A stretch of DNA of 64,000 nucleotides from Chitinophagaceae bacterium (GTDB lineage Bacteria > Bacteroidota > Bacteroidia > Chitinophagales > Chitinophagaceae): contig CANFHA010000021.1 of the NCBI GenBank assembly GCA_947446645.1, positions 1 through 64,000 of the forward strand. Direction: 5' to 3'. Within the stretch, counting starts at the first letter, position 1, and every line of letters starts with the position of its first letter. The translations under genes and the position numbers were made by a program. Below, piece after piece: positions 17,248 through 26,070 of the stretch. The notes below the pieces were generated by a model. That model ran no database searches. It was not told the origin of the DNA and worked only from the letters and a program-made list of their open reading frames with translations.

Positions 17248-17901
17248 CTACGGTGCCAGGCGGCTCTTATCCCAAGTTCCTGTATCGTTCTTTTTTAATA
17301 ATATGCGGTCATGCATACGGCTGCTGCGGCCTTGCCAGAATTCTATAAGGTTTGGAGTTACCCTGTAGCCACCCCAATGCGGCGGCCTTGGTATTCCTGT
17401 TACGGCGAATTGTTCGGTATACTTAGCGTAATTGGTATCCAGTATTTCGCGGTCGGTAATCGGTTGGCTCTGCGGAGATGCCCATGCTCCTATGCGGCTA
17501 CCTTCAGGTCGGGATATGAAGTAGGCGTCGCTTTCGGCTGCAGTTACTTTTTCAACGGTACCTTCTATACGTACCTGCCGCTCCAGTTCTTTCCAATAGA
17601 AAACCAGGGCTACTTTAGGATTCTCACTTATTTCCCTGCCTTTTGAGCTATCGTAGTTGGTGTAGAAAATAAAGTCTGCGCCATCTACACCTTTCAGCAG
17701 CACGGTGCGGGCATGTGGCATACCATTGCTTTCGGCTGTTGCCAGCGTCATGGCATTCACATCATTTATCTGTGCTGTACTGGCTTCAGCAAACCACTTT
17801 TCGAAAAAAGCGATAGGATCTGCTCCTGTCGCGGTCTCGTCAAGGGCCGAAAGCCTGTAGTCCTGCCGGATATCAGCAATATTTAGCGCTTTTTCAGGCA
17901 A
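17248..17901 (-). CDS. pdxH: Pyridoxamine 5'-phosphate oxidase
   Basis: This 217-residue FMN enzyme oxidises pyridoxamine or pyridoxine phosphate to pyridoxal phosphate. Family motifs are AMTLATAESNGMPHARTVLL, FYTNYDSSKGREISENPKVA, FYWKELERQVRIEG and the C-terminal FWQGRSSRMHDR substrate-binding region. The length is typical. It converges on the DUF6048 gene with 17 bp between the stops. A 43-codon membrane-protein frame begins 150 bp upstream on the same strand. Confidence 0.95.
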   Translation of the reverse strand: MPEKALNIADIRQDYRLSALDETATGADPIAFFEKWFAEASTAQINDVNAMTLATAESNGMPHARTVLLKGVDGADFIFYTNYDSSKGREISENPKVALVFYWKELERQVRIEGTVEKVTAAESDAYFISRPEGSRIGAWASPQSQPITDREILDTNYAKYTEQFAVTGIPRPPHWGGYRVTPNLIEFWQGRSSRMHDRILLKKNDTGTWDKSRLAP

Positions 17902-17919
17902 GGTTATTAGGTTGAGTGA

Positions 17920-18051
17920 TTAAAAATCAAGGTACTTCGCCATTACATAAAGCAGCTCAATGATCATCAGCAGGAAAAATATCCACATCAGGGTTGGGCC
18001 AACATTTTTGTTTACGTTGTCGTAAAATGCACTAAGTAAGAGGTGATTCAT
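17920..18051 (-). CDS. Small single-pass membrane protein candidate (43 aa)
   Basis: A complete 43-codon frame starts with ATG and ends with TAA 18 bp before pdxH on the same strand. The product has a polar N-terminal half (SAFYDNVNKNVGPT) and one strong membrane helix (LMWIFFLLMIIELLYVM) ending KYLDF. That layout is unlikely to arise by chance in noncoding DNA, but no homologue is known to me. The rest of this 316-bp spacer (17902-18217) contains AAAAGTC-like tracts. Confidence 0.5.
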   Translation of the reverse strand: MNHLLLSAFYDNVNKNVGPTLMWIFFLLMIIELLYVMAKYLDF

Positions 18052-18217
18052 GAAAGTAAATTTGCGATGCAAGATACATTAATAAGTCAAAAGTTAAAAG
18101 CGGAAAGGCAAAAGATGCAGGAATGAAGCGATCTTATTTTGCCTGTAGTGCCTGTTTTCGTTGCGCGCTTTAATCTTTTGACTTTTCTTGCTACTTTCAT
18201 TCAAAATTCACCCACGG

Positions 18218-19453
18218 ATGCTCTTAAGGCATGTCCCGTTCCTGCGATCGGTTTTCCTGTATTCTTTTACGGCTTTTGGCGGGCCGCAGGGGCATATGGG
18301 CATGATGGTGAAAACGTTCGTGCAAAAGCGAAAGGACATAACTGAAGATGAGCTGCTCGAATTTAACGCCTTCTGCCAGATGTTGCCGGGTCCTTCTTCC
18401 ACTCAAACGGTAATGCTTATTGCGCTGAAGCGGGGTGGGGTACCTTTGGCTATTATTACCTTATTGTTATGGGTGTTCCCGGCAGCACTCATCATGGGGC
18501 TGTTTTCGTTTATAGTATTATATTTTAATTCAACACACGGAAGTAAGCTTGTTCCGCTCAATTTATTCAAATTTGTAATACCCATGTCAGTGGGCTTTGT
18601 GTTTTATGCAGCTGCAAAAATGATGCAGACAACCATTAAGTATAAAGCAACCGCAGCGATAATGATCGGGAGTCTTATCGTTACGCTGTTTTTTCGCTCT
18701 CCGTGGGTGTTTCCTGCCCTTTTGTTAGTGGCTGGTTCTATTAGTAACTTTAGTAACAATCGTATCCCTAAGCCACTGGAGAAACCAAAGAAGATCAATT
18801 GGATGCATCTCTGGTTGTTTGCGCTCATCTTTATAGTTGCAGGTATTTTTAGTGAATTGGCGAGATCCCAACCGGGGTGGAACCACGGTGTCATTTTTCA
18901 CATTTTTGAGAACTTTTATCGGTTCGGCACTTTTGTATTTGGTGGTGGGCAAGCCCTGCTACCCATGATGCTCTACCAGTTTGTGAACAATGCAAATTAT
19001 CCCAATCTTGATGCAGGCAGGTTGCTCACCGGCTACGGTATGGTGCAGGCTGTTCCCGGTCCGGTATTTTCCATCTGTTCATTTGTAGGTGGGGTAGCCA
19101 TGAGCCAGTACGGCCCGGTATGGCAAAGTGTTGGTTGCCTGGTGGCCACTATCGCAGTTTTTCTGCCCAGCACACTACTATTGTTTTTCCTTTTTCCGGT
19201 GTATCACAATCTAAAGCATCACGTTATCATCTTCCGTGCGCTGGAAGGAATTAACTCGGCTGTGGTAGGAATTATCTGGGCATCCGGTCTCGTTTTGTTC
19301 CAGTCCATCGCGTTCGACAGAACTGACCATTTCTCATTTGAATGGAGCATGCTGGTAGTGGTGATAATCACCTTCTGCCTCCTCTACTTTACCAAAATTC
19401 CCGCACCACTCATAGTACTGGGTTGGTTATTGCTCGGGTGGACTACTTTATAG
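18218..19453 (+). CDS. chrA: Chromate transporter (CHR family, two-domain)
   Basis: This 411-residue membrane protein has two homologous halves of about six helices each, as in full-length ChrA. Family signatures are FTAFGGPQGHMGMM and NAFCQMLPGPSSTQ in the first half, and GTFVFGGGQALLPMM and GYGMVQAVPGPVFSI in the second. It exports chromate in characterised members, though the natural substrate here is unknown. The ATG at 18218 is preferred over a TTG ten codons upstream, which would add a polar stretch overlapping an intergenic CTTTTGAC-like tract. It is transcribed alone, diverging from pdxH. Confidence 0.88.
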   Translation: MLLRHVPFLRSVFLYSFTAFGGPQGHMGMMVKTFVQKRKDITEDELLEFNAFCQMLPGPSSTQTVMLIALKRGGVPLAIITLLLWVFPAALIMGLFSFIVLYFNSTHGSKLVPLNLFKFVIPMSVGFVFYAAAKMMQTTIKYKATAAIMIGSLIVTLFFRSPWVFPALLLVAGSISNFSNNRIPKPLEKPKKINWMHLWLFALIFIVAGIFSELARSQPGWNHGVIFHIFENFYRFGTFVFGGGQALLPMMLYQFVNNANYPNLDAGRLLTGYGMVQAVPGPVFSICSFVGGVAMSQYGPVWQSVGCLVATIAVFLPSTLLLFFLFPVYHNLKHHVIIFRALEGINSAVVGIIWASGLVLFQSIAFDRTDHFSFEWSMLVVVIITFCLLYFTKIPAPLIVLGWLLLGWTTL

Positions 19454-19503
19454 ATTTGAATCTCAGACCTAACCTTGATGAAGCCCCTTTATGGTGGATG
19501 GCT

Positions 19504-20151
19504 TTACTGGTTATTTTCCTTCAGCAGCGCATTTATATCACCTATCATTCTTGATACATCACCCGGAGAAAGCCCATCATAGAAACCACGCACGCGACCA
19601 TAGCCGTCTACCAGTGAAAAATGCTTGTCGTGTATGAAATCTTTGTCTATGCTTACACCTGTTGTATCATCTTGCGCGCTTATGAGGTAGCTGTAGCGCG
19701 CCATATCATATAGCTGCTTTTTGTCGCCGGTAAGAAACATCCACTGCGTAGGGTCTGCATCAAAGCGAAGGCTGTATTCTTTAAGTGCTTTTACAGTATC
19801 CTTCATTGGGTCTACCGTATGAGAGAGTATCAGTACATTTTTATTGCCCAGGAATGCCTTGTACACCTTTACCATGTTCTCATTCATCTTTGGGCACATA
19901 CCCTTGCAGGTGGCGAAAAAGTATTCTACCACGCATATCTTGCCCTTTACGTCGTCGTTGGTTATCGTTTTGCCTTCCTGGTTTACAAAGGAGAACGGTG
20001 ATATATGATGGTTCTGATCATTGCCTACTATTGGCAGCACAGGCTGCTTTTTCTGCTGATCCTTAATTTTGGGATAAATATATCCTATAAAACAAATACC
20101 CAGCAACATGAAAAATGCGGTAAGGAAAATGGTTACTTTTTTGTTTTTCAT
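19504..20151 (-). CDS. SCO1/SenC family copper protein
   Basis: This 215-residue thioredoxin-fold protein has an N-terminal membrane anchor (FLTAFFMLLGICFIGYIY). The copper ligands are intact: CKGMCP at about residues 82-87 and the distal His in DKHFSLVD. SCO proteins deliver copper to the CuA site of cytochrome oxidase or reduce its cysteines. No oxidase genes are near. It ends 50 bp from the chromate transporter, convergent. The Bacteroidota -7 box lies 4 nt before the ATG, which suggests a leaderless mRNA. Confidence 0.9.
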   Translation of the reverse strand: MKNKKVTIFLTAFFMLLGICFIGYIYPKIKDQQKKQPVLPIVGNDQNHHISPFSFVNQEGKTITNDDVKGKICVVEYFFATCKGMCPKMNENMVKVYKAFLGNKNVLILSHTVDPMKDTVKALKEYSLRFDADPTQWMFLTGDKKQLYDMARYSYLISAQDDTTGVSIDKDFIHDKHFSLVDGYGRVRGFYDGLSPGDVSRMIGDINALLKENNQ

Positions 20152-20155
20152 GGCG

Positions 20156-20163
20156 CAAAATTA
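20156..20163 (-). promoter_or_regulatory. -7 element of the SCO1 gene, leaderless
   Basis: On the minus strand TAATTTTG is followed by CGCC and then ATG. Transcription would start about at the A of the start codon. No good -33 TTTG was seen. Confidence 0.4.
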
Positions 20164-20242
20164 AGCAAGAAACGCCAAGTGTTTGGAAAGAGTTTCCGCG
20201 TTGGTTTCGGGCATAATATCCAGAGCTGATTTTTGGCAGTAG

Positions 20243-20500
20243 CTAATAGTGATACCTACACGATAAAACCAGGATAGCAGTATCCTTAATTTCATAAACT
20301 ATACGATGTTCTTCATTGATTCTCCTCGACCAGGCTCCCTTCAAATTATGTTTCAGTGGTTCAGGCTTGCCAATTCCTGTATATGGAGTAGACGCAATAT
20401 CTGTAATCAGAGAAACGATTCTTGCCAGTATTTTCGGATCAGCTTTCTTCCATTCTTCCAAATGGACCAAGGCTTTGGGGCTAAAGGTTATCGCCTTCAT
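20243..20500 (-). CDS. yoeB: YoeB-type toxin
   Basis: This 85-residue mRNA interferase cuts ribosome-bound mRNA. It has the YoeB pattern from end to end: ITFSPKALVHLEEWKKADPK, GKPEPLKHNLKGAWSRRI, NEEHRIVYEI and the C-terminal CRYHY. The presumed catalytic Glu47, Arg66 and His84 are present. It overlaps the upstream antitoxin gene by 20 nt, the normal antitoxin-first order. The pair sits between the SCO1 gene and leuS without mobile-element remnants. Confidence 0.93.
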   Translation of the reverse strand: MKAITFSPKALVHLEEWKKADPKILARIVSLITDIASTPYTGIGKPEPLKHNLKGAWSRRINEEHRIVYEIKDTAILVLSCRYHY

Positions 20501-20738
20501 CGTTACCGTACTTTTTTTGAAATTCTTCCAAAGTAAACGTGATGCCTTTGCCTTCTTTCAAATCCTGAATTGAACGCTCCAAACTTTCCCTATTGGCAGG
20601 AGAAGATAACAGGTATTCCGTTTCATCCATTGCTTCAGAAACAGTAATATCCACTACTTTATCTTTAAAAGCAGCCTTAATTGAGTTGATTACCTCAACT
20701 GATAGCTCATTTACGTTTAAATGATAAGTGGTTGTCAT
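20481..20738 (-). CDS. Antitoxin partner of YoeB
   Basis: This 85-residue protein precedes the toxin. Its C-terminal half (LLSSPANRESLERSIQDLKE) fits the YefM toxin-wrapping helix. The N-terminal half (YHLNVNELSVEVINSIKAAF) resembles DUF2683-type small proteins rather than a Phd/YefM DNA-binding domain. The combination may be a fusion of a different N-domain with a YefM tail. Whether it represses its own promoter cannot be told. Confidence 0.8.
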   Translation of the reverse strand: MTTTYHLNVNELSVEVINSIKAAFKDKVVDITVSEAMDETEYLLSSPANRESLERSIQDLKEGKGITFTLEEFQKKYGNDEGDNL

Positions 20739-20834
20739 GCTTCAAAGTTACGTAAAAAATAAAATTGCTAAATCCCTCACGCCGCCTGAATCTAATAACC
20801 ACAGCTACAGCGGCAACTCCTTATGGGGAGGGCG

Positions 20835-23762
20835 CTACACCACCACATTTATCATCTTATTCTTTACATAAATAAACTTCTTCACCGGCTTGCCCTCCAT
20901 CCATTTCACTATTGCTTCGTCTGCCAGCACAGCCTGCTCTATCGCCGACTGCTCAGCATCCAGCTGAAATTCCATTTCAGCACGGGTCTTGCCATTGACT
21001 GCCACAGGGTATTTCTTACTGTTCTCGGCTACGTAGCGTTCCTCATATTTTGGGAATGCCGCATTTACCACACTTCCTGTATTTCCCAGCTTCAGCCATA
21101 GTTCTTCTGCTATGTGCGGAGCGAACGGGCATATCACCACTGCCAGTGGCTCCAGTACGGCACGCTTGTGGCAGCCACTCAGCTCATTTACACATATCAT
21201 AAACTGGCTCACTGAAGTATTGAAAGAGAAACGCTCTATGTCTTCTCCTATCTTTTTTATGGTCTTGTGCAGTGTGCGCAGCTCTGCCTCTGTTGCTGCT
21301 TCGTCAGTAACTATCAATCCCTGTTGCTCATCAGCATACAAGCGCCACAGTTTTTTCAGAAACCGATGTACTCCCTCGATCCCTTTCGTATCCCACGGCT
21401 TACTCACATCTATCGGCCCCAAAAACATCTCATACATCCTGAAGGTATCCGCTCCATACTGCGCTACAATGTCATCCGGGTTTACCACATTGTACTTTGA
21501 TTTGGACATCTTTTCGACTTCCGCACCGCATATAAACTTACCATCATCTTCAGTAATGAACTTCGCGCTCAAATTTTCGGTTCTCCATTCTTTAAATGAT
21601 TCCATTTTCAATTCTAGTCCGTCGACCAAATCGACCGCAACACGGGAAGAAGATGTGTTAATGCTTACGTTATTATCTAGACATTCAATTTCAATATTCG
21701 CAAGCCTACAAACTTCAACCATAAGTTCGCGTGCAACGTTGTTGTTGGATTCAGCTTCTTTCTTCTTTCCGTACGAAATAAATATATTGTAATTGTGAAC
21801 TGGTAATGGAGTCGCATTGCCGCTTGGGCCAGTGTAAAAAAACAAATCAATTTTGTGCACAAATCTGGAACTCCCCTGTATCATCCCCTGATTCAACAGC
21901 TTCTTAAAAGGTTCGTCAAAACTCAAATACCCCAGGTCATGCAGCGCCTTAGTCCACATGCGGCTATATAGCAGGTGCCCCACTGCATGCTCGGTGCCGC
22001 CTATGTACAGGTCCACCTGGTTCCAGTAGTCTGTGGCTTTGCGGCTCGCAAACTCTGTATCATTATGCGGGTCCATATACCGTAAGAAATACCAGCTGCT
22101 GCCTGCGTAGCCCGGCATAGTATTGGTTTCACGTTCGCCTGCATCTGTTTCTACCCAGTCTTCAATATTAGCAAGTGGTCCCTGTCCTTCCGGTCCCGGC
22201 TTGTAGTTGTCTACATGCGGCAGCTCCACGGGCAGTGTACCCAGCTTATGCTCGTTGTGTATCACCGGCTCGTCAGTGCCATAGGGTATACCATCAATAT
22301 AAATAATGGGGAAGGGCTCTCCCCAGTAGCGCTGGCGGCTAAAGCCCGCATCGCGAAGGCGATAGTTTATTTTCCGGGTTCCCGAGCCAAGTTCTTCCAG
22401 CTTCTTAATTAGGGACTCAGTGGCATCTGCCACACTCATGCCACTAAGGAAATCACTGTTTTCAATTATACCCGTCTTTGAGCTGTAGGCCTCCTCGCCC
22501 GTATACTTGTCGCCAAAAATATTGGTAACAGGAATACTGAAATGCTTTGCAAACGCATGGTCGCGCTCATCACCACTCGGCACGGCCATTATAGCCCCTG
22601 TGCCATAGCCGGCAAGCACATATTCCGATATCCAAACGGGTACCTGCTTCTCCGTGATCGGGTGTATGGCATAAGCTCCCGTAAAACATCCGGTCACCTG
22701 CTTCACCTCGCTCATCCGCTCACGCTCAGAGCGACTTTTTACGTAAGTTTTGTATTCTTCTATGGCTGCCTTCTGCTCAGGAGTGGTAATATCATCTACC
22801 AGCGCATGTTCCGGCGCAAGCACAAGAAAATCTACCCCGAAAATTGTGTCTGGGCGTGTGGTGAAAACAGAGACAGAGATGGCCGGCGAGAGGTCAAACC
22901 GCACCTCCGCACCATTACTTTTCCCTATCCAGTTGCGCTGCATTTCCTTCATCGCATCGCTCCATTCCAGCTTATCCAGCGAATCGATTAGTCGTTCCGC
23001 ATATTCTGTTATGCGCAAAAACCACTGGCGCATATTTTTGCGTTCTACCGGGTGGCTACCACGTTCAGATACACCATTTACCACTTCGTCATTGGCCAGC
23101 ACCGTGCCCAGTGCTTCGCACCACCACACCTGGGCATATCCCTGGTAGGCAAGCCGGTACTGCATCAGCACATCGCGCTGTTCTTTTTCAGAGTAGTTTT
23201 TCCACCGTGCGCTATCAAAGTGTAGTTTTTCCTCTCCCGGACAAGGCACACTACCATTCCCCTCAGTTTCAAAAATCGCAACCAGTTCCTTTATCGGCCT
23301 TGCCTTGTTTTCTTTCCGGTCATACCAGCTTTGAAACAGCTGCAGGAAAATCCACTGGGTCCATTTATAATAATTTGGGTCACTGGTGCGCACTTCGCGG
23401 CTCCAATCGTAGCAGAAACCAATGTTGTCTAGCTGCTCACGGTAGCGGGCTATATTTTTTTCTGTAGTCACAGCAGGGTGCTGCCCTGTCTCCAGCGCAT
23501 ATTGCTCGGCCGGCAATCCAAAGGCATCAAAGCCCATTGGGTGCAGCACATTGTACCCGCAGAGTCGCTTGTAGCGAGCGTAAATATCAGATGCTATATA
23601 ACCCAGGGGATGCCCTACATGCAGGCCCGCACCACTGGGGTAGGGGAACATATCAAGTATGTAGGCTTTAGGTTTTGCACTGTCATTGCTTACTTTATAT
23701 ACCTCTTCCTTAGCCCACTTATCCTTAGCGTCTTTCTCTATTTTGGCAAAATTGTATTCCAT
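20835..23762 (-). CDS. leuS: Leucine-tRNA ligase
   Basis: This 975-residue class I synthetase charges tRNA-Leu. The HIGH-type motif is HVGHPLGY near residue 50, the editing domain is present (TTRPDTIFGVDFLVLAPEHA, then GYGTGAIMAVPSGDERD), and KMSKS lies near residue 750. Bacteroidota LeuS carries an insert between GMIQG and EVEKMSKS. Here it spans roughly 120 residues and contains a stretch unlike the usual sequence (FISYGKKKEAESNNNVAREL). The DNA of that part (about 21560-21860) is visibly more AT-rich than the rest. The protein is therefore longer than I expect for the phylum. The C-terminal anticodon-binding region is normal. Confidence 0.95.
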   Translation of the reverse strand: MEYNFAKIEKDAKDKWAKEEVYKVSNDSAKPKAYILDMFPYPSGAGLHVGHPLGYIASDIYARYKRLCGYNVLHPMGFDAFGLPAEQYALETGQHPAVTTEKNIARYREQLDNIGFCYDWSREVRTSDPNYYKWTQWIFLQLFQSWYDRKENKARPIKELVAIFETEGNGSVPCPGEEKLHFDSARWKNYSEKEQRDVLMQYRLAYQGYAQVWWCEALGTVLANDEVVNGVSERGSHPVERKNMRQWFLRITEYAERLIDSLDKLEWSDAMKEMQRNWIGKSNGAEVRFDLSPAISVSVFTTRPDTIFGVDFLVLAPEHALVDDITTPEQKAAIEEYKTYVKSRSERERMSEVKQVTGCFTGAYAIHPITEKQVPVWISEYVLAGYGTGAIMAVPSGDERDHAFAKHFSIPVTNIFGDKYTGEEAYSSKTGIIENSDFLSGMSVADATESLIKKLEELGSGTRKINYRLRDAGFSRQRYWGEPFPIIYIDGIPYGTDEPVIHNEHKLGTLPVELPHVDNYKPGPEGQGPLANIEDWVETDAGERETNTMPGYAGSSWYFLRYMDPHNDTEFASRKATDYWNQVDLYIGGTEHAVGHLLYSRMWTKALHDLGYLSFDEPFKKLLNQGMIQGSSRFVHKIDLFFYTGPSGNATPLPVHNYNIFISYGKKKEAESNNNVARELMVEVCRLANIEIECLDNNVSINTSSSRVAVDLVDGLELKMESFKEWRTENLSAKFITEDDGKFICGAEVEKMSKSKYNVVNPDDIVAQYGADTFRMYEMFLGPIDVSKPWDTKGIEGVHRFLKKLWRLYADEQQGLIVTDEAATEAELRTLHKTIKKIGEDIERFSFNTSVSQFMICVNELSGCHKRAVLEPLAVVICPFAPHIAEELWLKLGNTGSVVNAAFPKYEERYVAENSKKYPVAVNGKTRAEMEFQLDAEQSAIEQAVLADEAIVKWMEGKPVKKFIYVKNKMINVVV

Positions 23763-23827
23763 ATTATAAATTCAAAAAGTAAAATTCAAAAGTAAAAATT
23801 TGCGTTAGCGGCTGTTTCTGGCTGTAT

Positions 23828-24592
23828 TTAAAAATTCAGCTCCAGCCCGTCGTAGGACAGATGTATACCTTCTGGCAGTTCACTGTCCTCCACATCGTGC
23901 AGCCCCAGCTGGTGGCTTATATGTGTGAAGTACGTGTCTTTCACATCCACACTTTGGGCTATCTCTATTGCTTCAGACAAAGTGTAGTGTGATATATGCT
24001 TCTCATGCCGCAGCGCATTCAGCACCAGTGCCTTGCTGCCGTTCACTTTCGCCAGTTCTTCGGGAGCTATATAGTTGGCGTCGGTTATGTAGGTGAAGTC
24101 GCCAATTCGAAAACCAAGCACCTCCATTTTGTAATGCAGCACTTTTATCGGCGTTATGTTTATGCCGTTTATACTAAAGCTGTCCGACCCATTAATAGTA
24201 TACATATCCACTTGCGGTATACCGGGGTAGGTGATGTTGTTGAAAATATAAGAATACTCCCTCCGCAGTGCATCCTGTGTTTCCTCATTAGCATACAGCG
24301 GTATCGGTTTCTGCTCAAAATGGTTGTACGCCCTTATGTCGTCCAGCCCCGCAATATGGTCTTTATGCCCATGGGTAAAAATAATAGCATCCAGCTTGTT
24401 CACTTTCGCGCGCAGCATCTGGTAGCGGAAGTCGGGCCCGCTGTCTATCACTATGTTTGTGCCATTGATCTCTATCAGTATAGATGAGCGCAGGCGGTTA
24501 TCTTTTTTGTTAGGCGATGTGCACACCGGGCAGGTGCAGCTGATCAGCGGTATGCCCTGCGATGTGCCTGTGCCAAGGAATGTTATTTTCAC
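23828..24592 (-). CDS. MBL-fold hydrolase, PhnP-like
   Basis: This 254-residue metallo-beta-lactamase-fold enzyme starts with LGTGTSQGIPLISCTCPVC, including a Cys-x-Cys-xx-Cys cluster seen in PhnP-like phosphodiesterases. The metal motif is THGHKDHIAGLDD, and further ligands are TDANY and a final THISHQLG. PhnP-like enzymes open cyclic phosphates, but the substrate here is unknown. It follows the small protein gene upstream by 2 bp in an operon. An AT-rich spacer with AAAAGT tracts separates it from leuS. Confidence 0.85.
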   Translation of the reverse strand: MKITFLGTGTSQGIPLISCTCPVCTSPNKKDNRLRSSILIEINGTNIVIDSGPDFRYQMLRAKVNKLDAIIFTHGHKDHIAGLDDIRAYNHFEQKPIPLYANEETQDALRREYSYIFNNITYPGIPQVDMYTINGSDSFSINGINITPIKVLHYKMEVLGFRIGDFTYITDANYIAPEELAKVNGSKALVLNALRHEKHISHYTLSEAIEIAQSVDVKDTYFTHISHQLGLHDVEDSELPEGIHLSYDGLELNF

Positions 24593-24594
24593 TG

Positions 24595-24903
24595 CTATAA
24601 GTCTATTTGTGTTTGTACAGTGGGGTCTTCACCAAATGTAGGCTCAGACTTCAGCTGCTTGTACCATTTCAGCATCTCGCCGCTCAGTTCACTCTCATTT
24701 ATGTTCACAGATGGCAATATCTCTATCAGTGCATTTATGCGGCCTTCCACACTGAAGAACTTATTGATAACAACTACACGCCGCTCTTCCAATATACAGT
24801 ACCCGCTGTTGAAATTTCCTTTTTCATAACGTATTATGTAGCGGGCCTCTTCATAAAGGCCTTCTAATTTCTTAAGCGTGTTTGGTGTATATTTGAAGCT
24901 CAT
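24595..24903 (-). CDS. Conserved small hypothetical protein
   Basis: This 102-residue protein starts at the ATG at 24903 (MSFKYTPNTLKKLEGLYEEA). A longer frame to 24948 is rejected because it would overlap the divergent start at 24921. The sequence shows an amphipathic N-terminal helix, a beta-rich middle (NSGYCILEERRVVVINKFF) and a helical end. I recognise it as a small protein seen in Bacteroidota without assigned function. It is coupled with the downstream MBL hydrolase (2-bp gap). Confidence 0.75.
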   Translation of the reverse strand: MSFKYTPNTLKKLEGLYEEARYIIRYEKGNFNSGYCILEERRVVVINKFFSVEGRINALIEILPSVNINESELSGEMLKWYKQLKSEPTFGEDPTVQTQIDL

Positions 24904-24920
24904 TATGCATTGCTGTTTCG

Positions 24921-25619
24921 ATGAATAAAAGTAGAAAATTCGCAGCACTTACGATCATTACAATTATTTTAATGGCTTTTGGCAGTGCAGTGCACGCCCA
25001 GGAGGAGGAAGATGAGCATCCTATGTATATAGAGCGTCCCCGTGTTTTCTACGGTGGTGCCGTAATAGGGGCAAATTTGGCGCAGGTAGATGGCGACTAT
25101 TTCGCGGGCTACCACAGGGTAGGTTTCAATGGGGGGGCTATAGTTTATGCACAGGTGGCTAAGCACCTGGCTTTCAGCATGGAGATTCTCTATTCCCAAA
25201 AAGGTAGCAAGAATAATATAGCAGAACCATCGCTTACGTTGAAAAATACATATATTGTTAAGTATGGTATCGCTGCCAATTATGTAGAAGTGCCGGTAAT
25301 GTTCAACTATTTTGATAAGCGCCGCAGTCATTTCGGTGTGGGTATGTCTTATAGCCGCCTTGTGCGCAGCAAAGAGGTTCTGGATATTGACTCTGCAAAT
25401 ACCGTCCACAGTATAGATCTGAACACAAAATATCCCTTCGCTCCCAATGCGCTCGATTTCCTTGCCGGTATTGATCTACACCTTTGGAAAGGGTTGTTTC
25501 TAAACGTGCGTTTCCAGTATTCTATCATTCCCATTCGCACCGAGCTGCCTAAAGACTTTGCCCGCGCGGTAGAATACAACAATCTTTGGGCCGTGCGCTT
25601 AATGTATTTATTGAAATAA
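24921..25619 (+). CDS. PorT-like outer-membrane beta-barrel protein
   Basis: This 232-residue protein has a signal peptide (IITIILMAFGSAVHAQ) and an eight-stranded barrel pattern with FNGGAIVYAQVAKHLAFSME, LYSQKGSKN and YVEVPVMFNYF. These are hallmarks of the PorT/outer membrane beta-barrel family in Bacteroidota, some of which serve type IX secretion. No other type IX genes are nearby, so a specific role is not assigned. The divergent hypothetical gene starts 18 bp away. Confidence 0.82.
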   Translation: MNKSRKFAALTIITIILMAFGSAVHAQEEEDEHPMYIERPRVFYGGAVIGANLAQVDGDYFAGYHRVGFNGGAIVYAQVAKHLAFSMEILYSQKGSKNNIAEPSLTLKNTYIVKYGIAANYVEVPVMFNYFDKRRSHFGVGMSYSRLVRSKEVLDIDSANTVHSIDLNTKYPFAPNALDFLAGIDLHLWKGLFLNVRFQYSIIPIRTELPKDFARAVEYNNLWAVRLMYLLK

Positions 25620-25626
25620 TTCAGAA

Positions 25627-26055
25627 TTGGATCTGCACTTGAATTTCCCGGTTAAGCTGCCCTTAAGAATAGACTGGAGTGAGATGGACCTTTTCGGCCA
25701 TGTAAACAATGTTGCCTATTTCAAATACATACAGGCTTCGCGCGTCAATTACTGGGAAGTAAGCCAATTGACATCCGTATTCAATGAAAAGCGGATAGGG
25801 CCTATACTCCTTTCCACTGGTTGCCAGTTCATAAAACCCTTGTTTTATCCGGGCAATATCATCGTTGAGTCCCGCATTGAGTTTATCAAAAATACCAGCT
25901 TTGGCATCCATCACCGCATACTGAATGACCAGAACGAAGTAGCCGCAGAGGCACATGATGTAATCGTAACTTTCGATTTCAACAAAAACGAAAAGGTTCC
26001 GGTGTCAGATGAGTTCCGGAAAGCGGTGGACGCAATAGAGGGTAGGACAGTATAG
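25627..26055 (+). CDS. Acyl-CoA thioesterase (hotdog fold)
   Basis: This 142-residue 4HBT-type thioesterase has the active-site pattern DWSEMDLFGHVNNVAYFKY, with the catalytic Asp in the usual position. The rest of the hotdog fold is complete (RIEFIKNTSFGIHHRI). The only in-frame start that keeps the first strand is TTG at 25627, 8 bp after the PorT-like stop. It converges with gpsA. The substrate acyl-CoA is not predictable. Confidence 0.85.
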   Translation: MDLHLNFPVKLPLRIDWSEMDLFGHVNNVAYFKYIQASRVNYWEVSQLTSVFNEKRIGPILLSTGCQFIKPLFYPGNIIVESRIEFIKNTSFGIHHRILNDQNEVAAEAHDVIVTFDFNKNEKVPVSDEFRKAVDAIEGRTV

Positions 26056-26070
26056 TGCTACCTGCAATCA

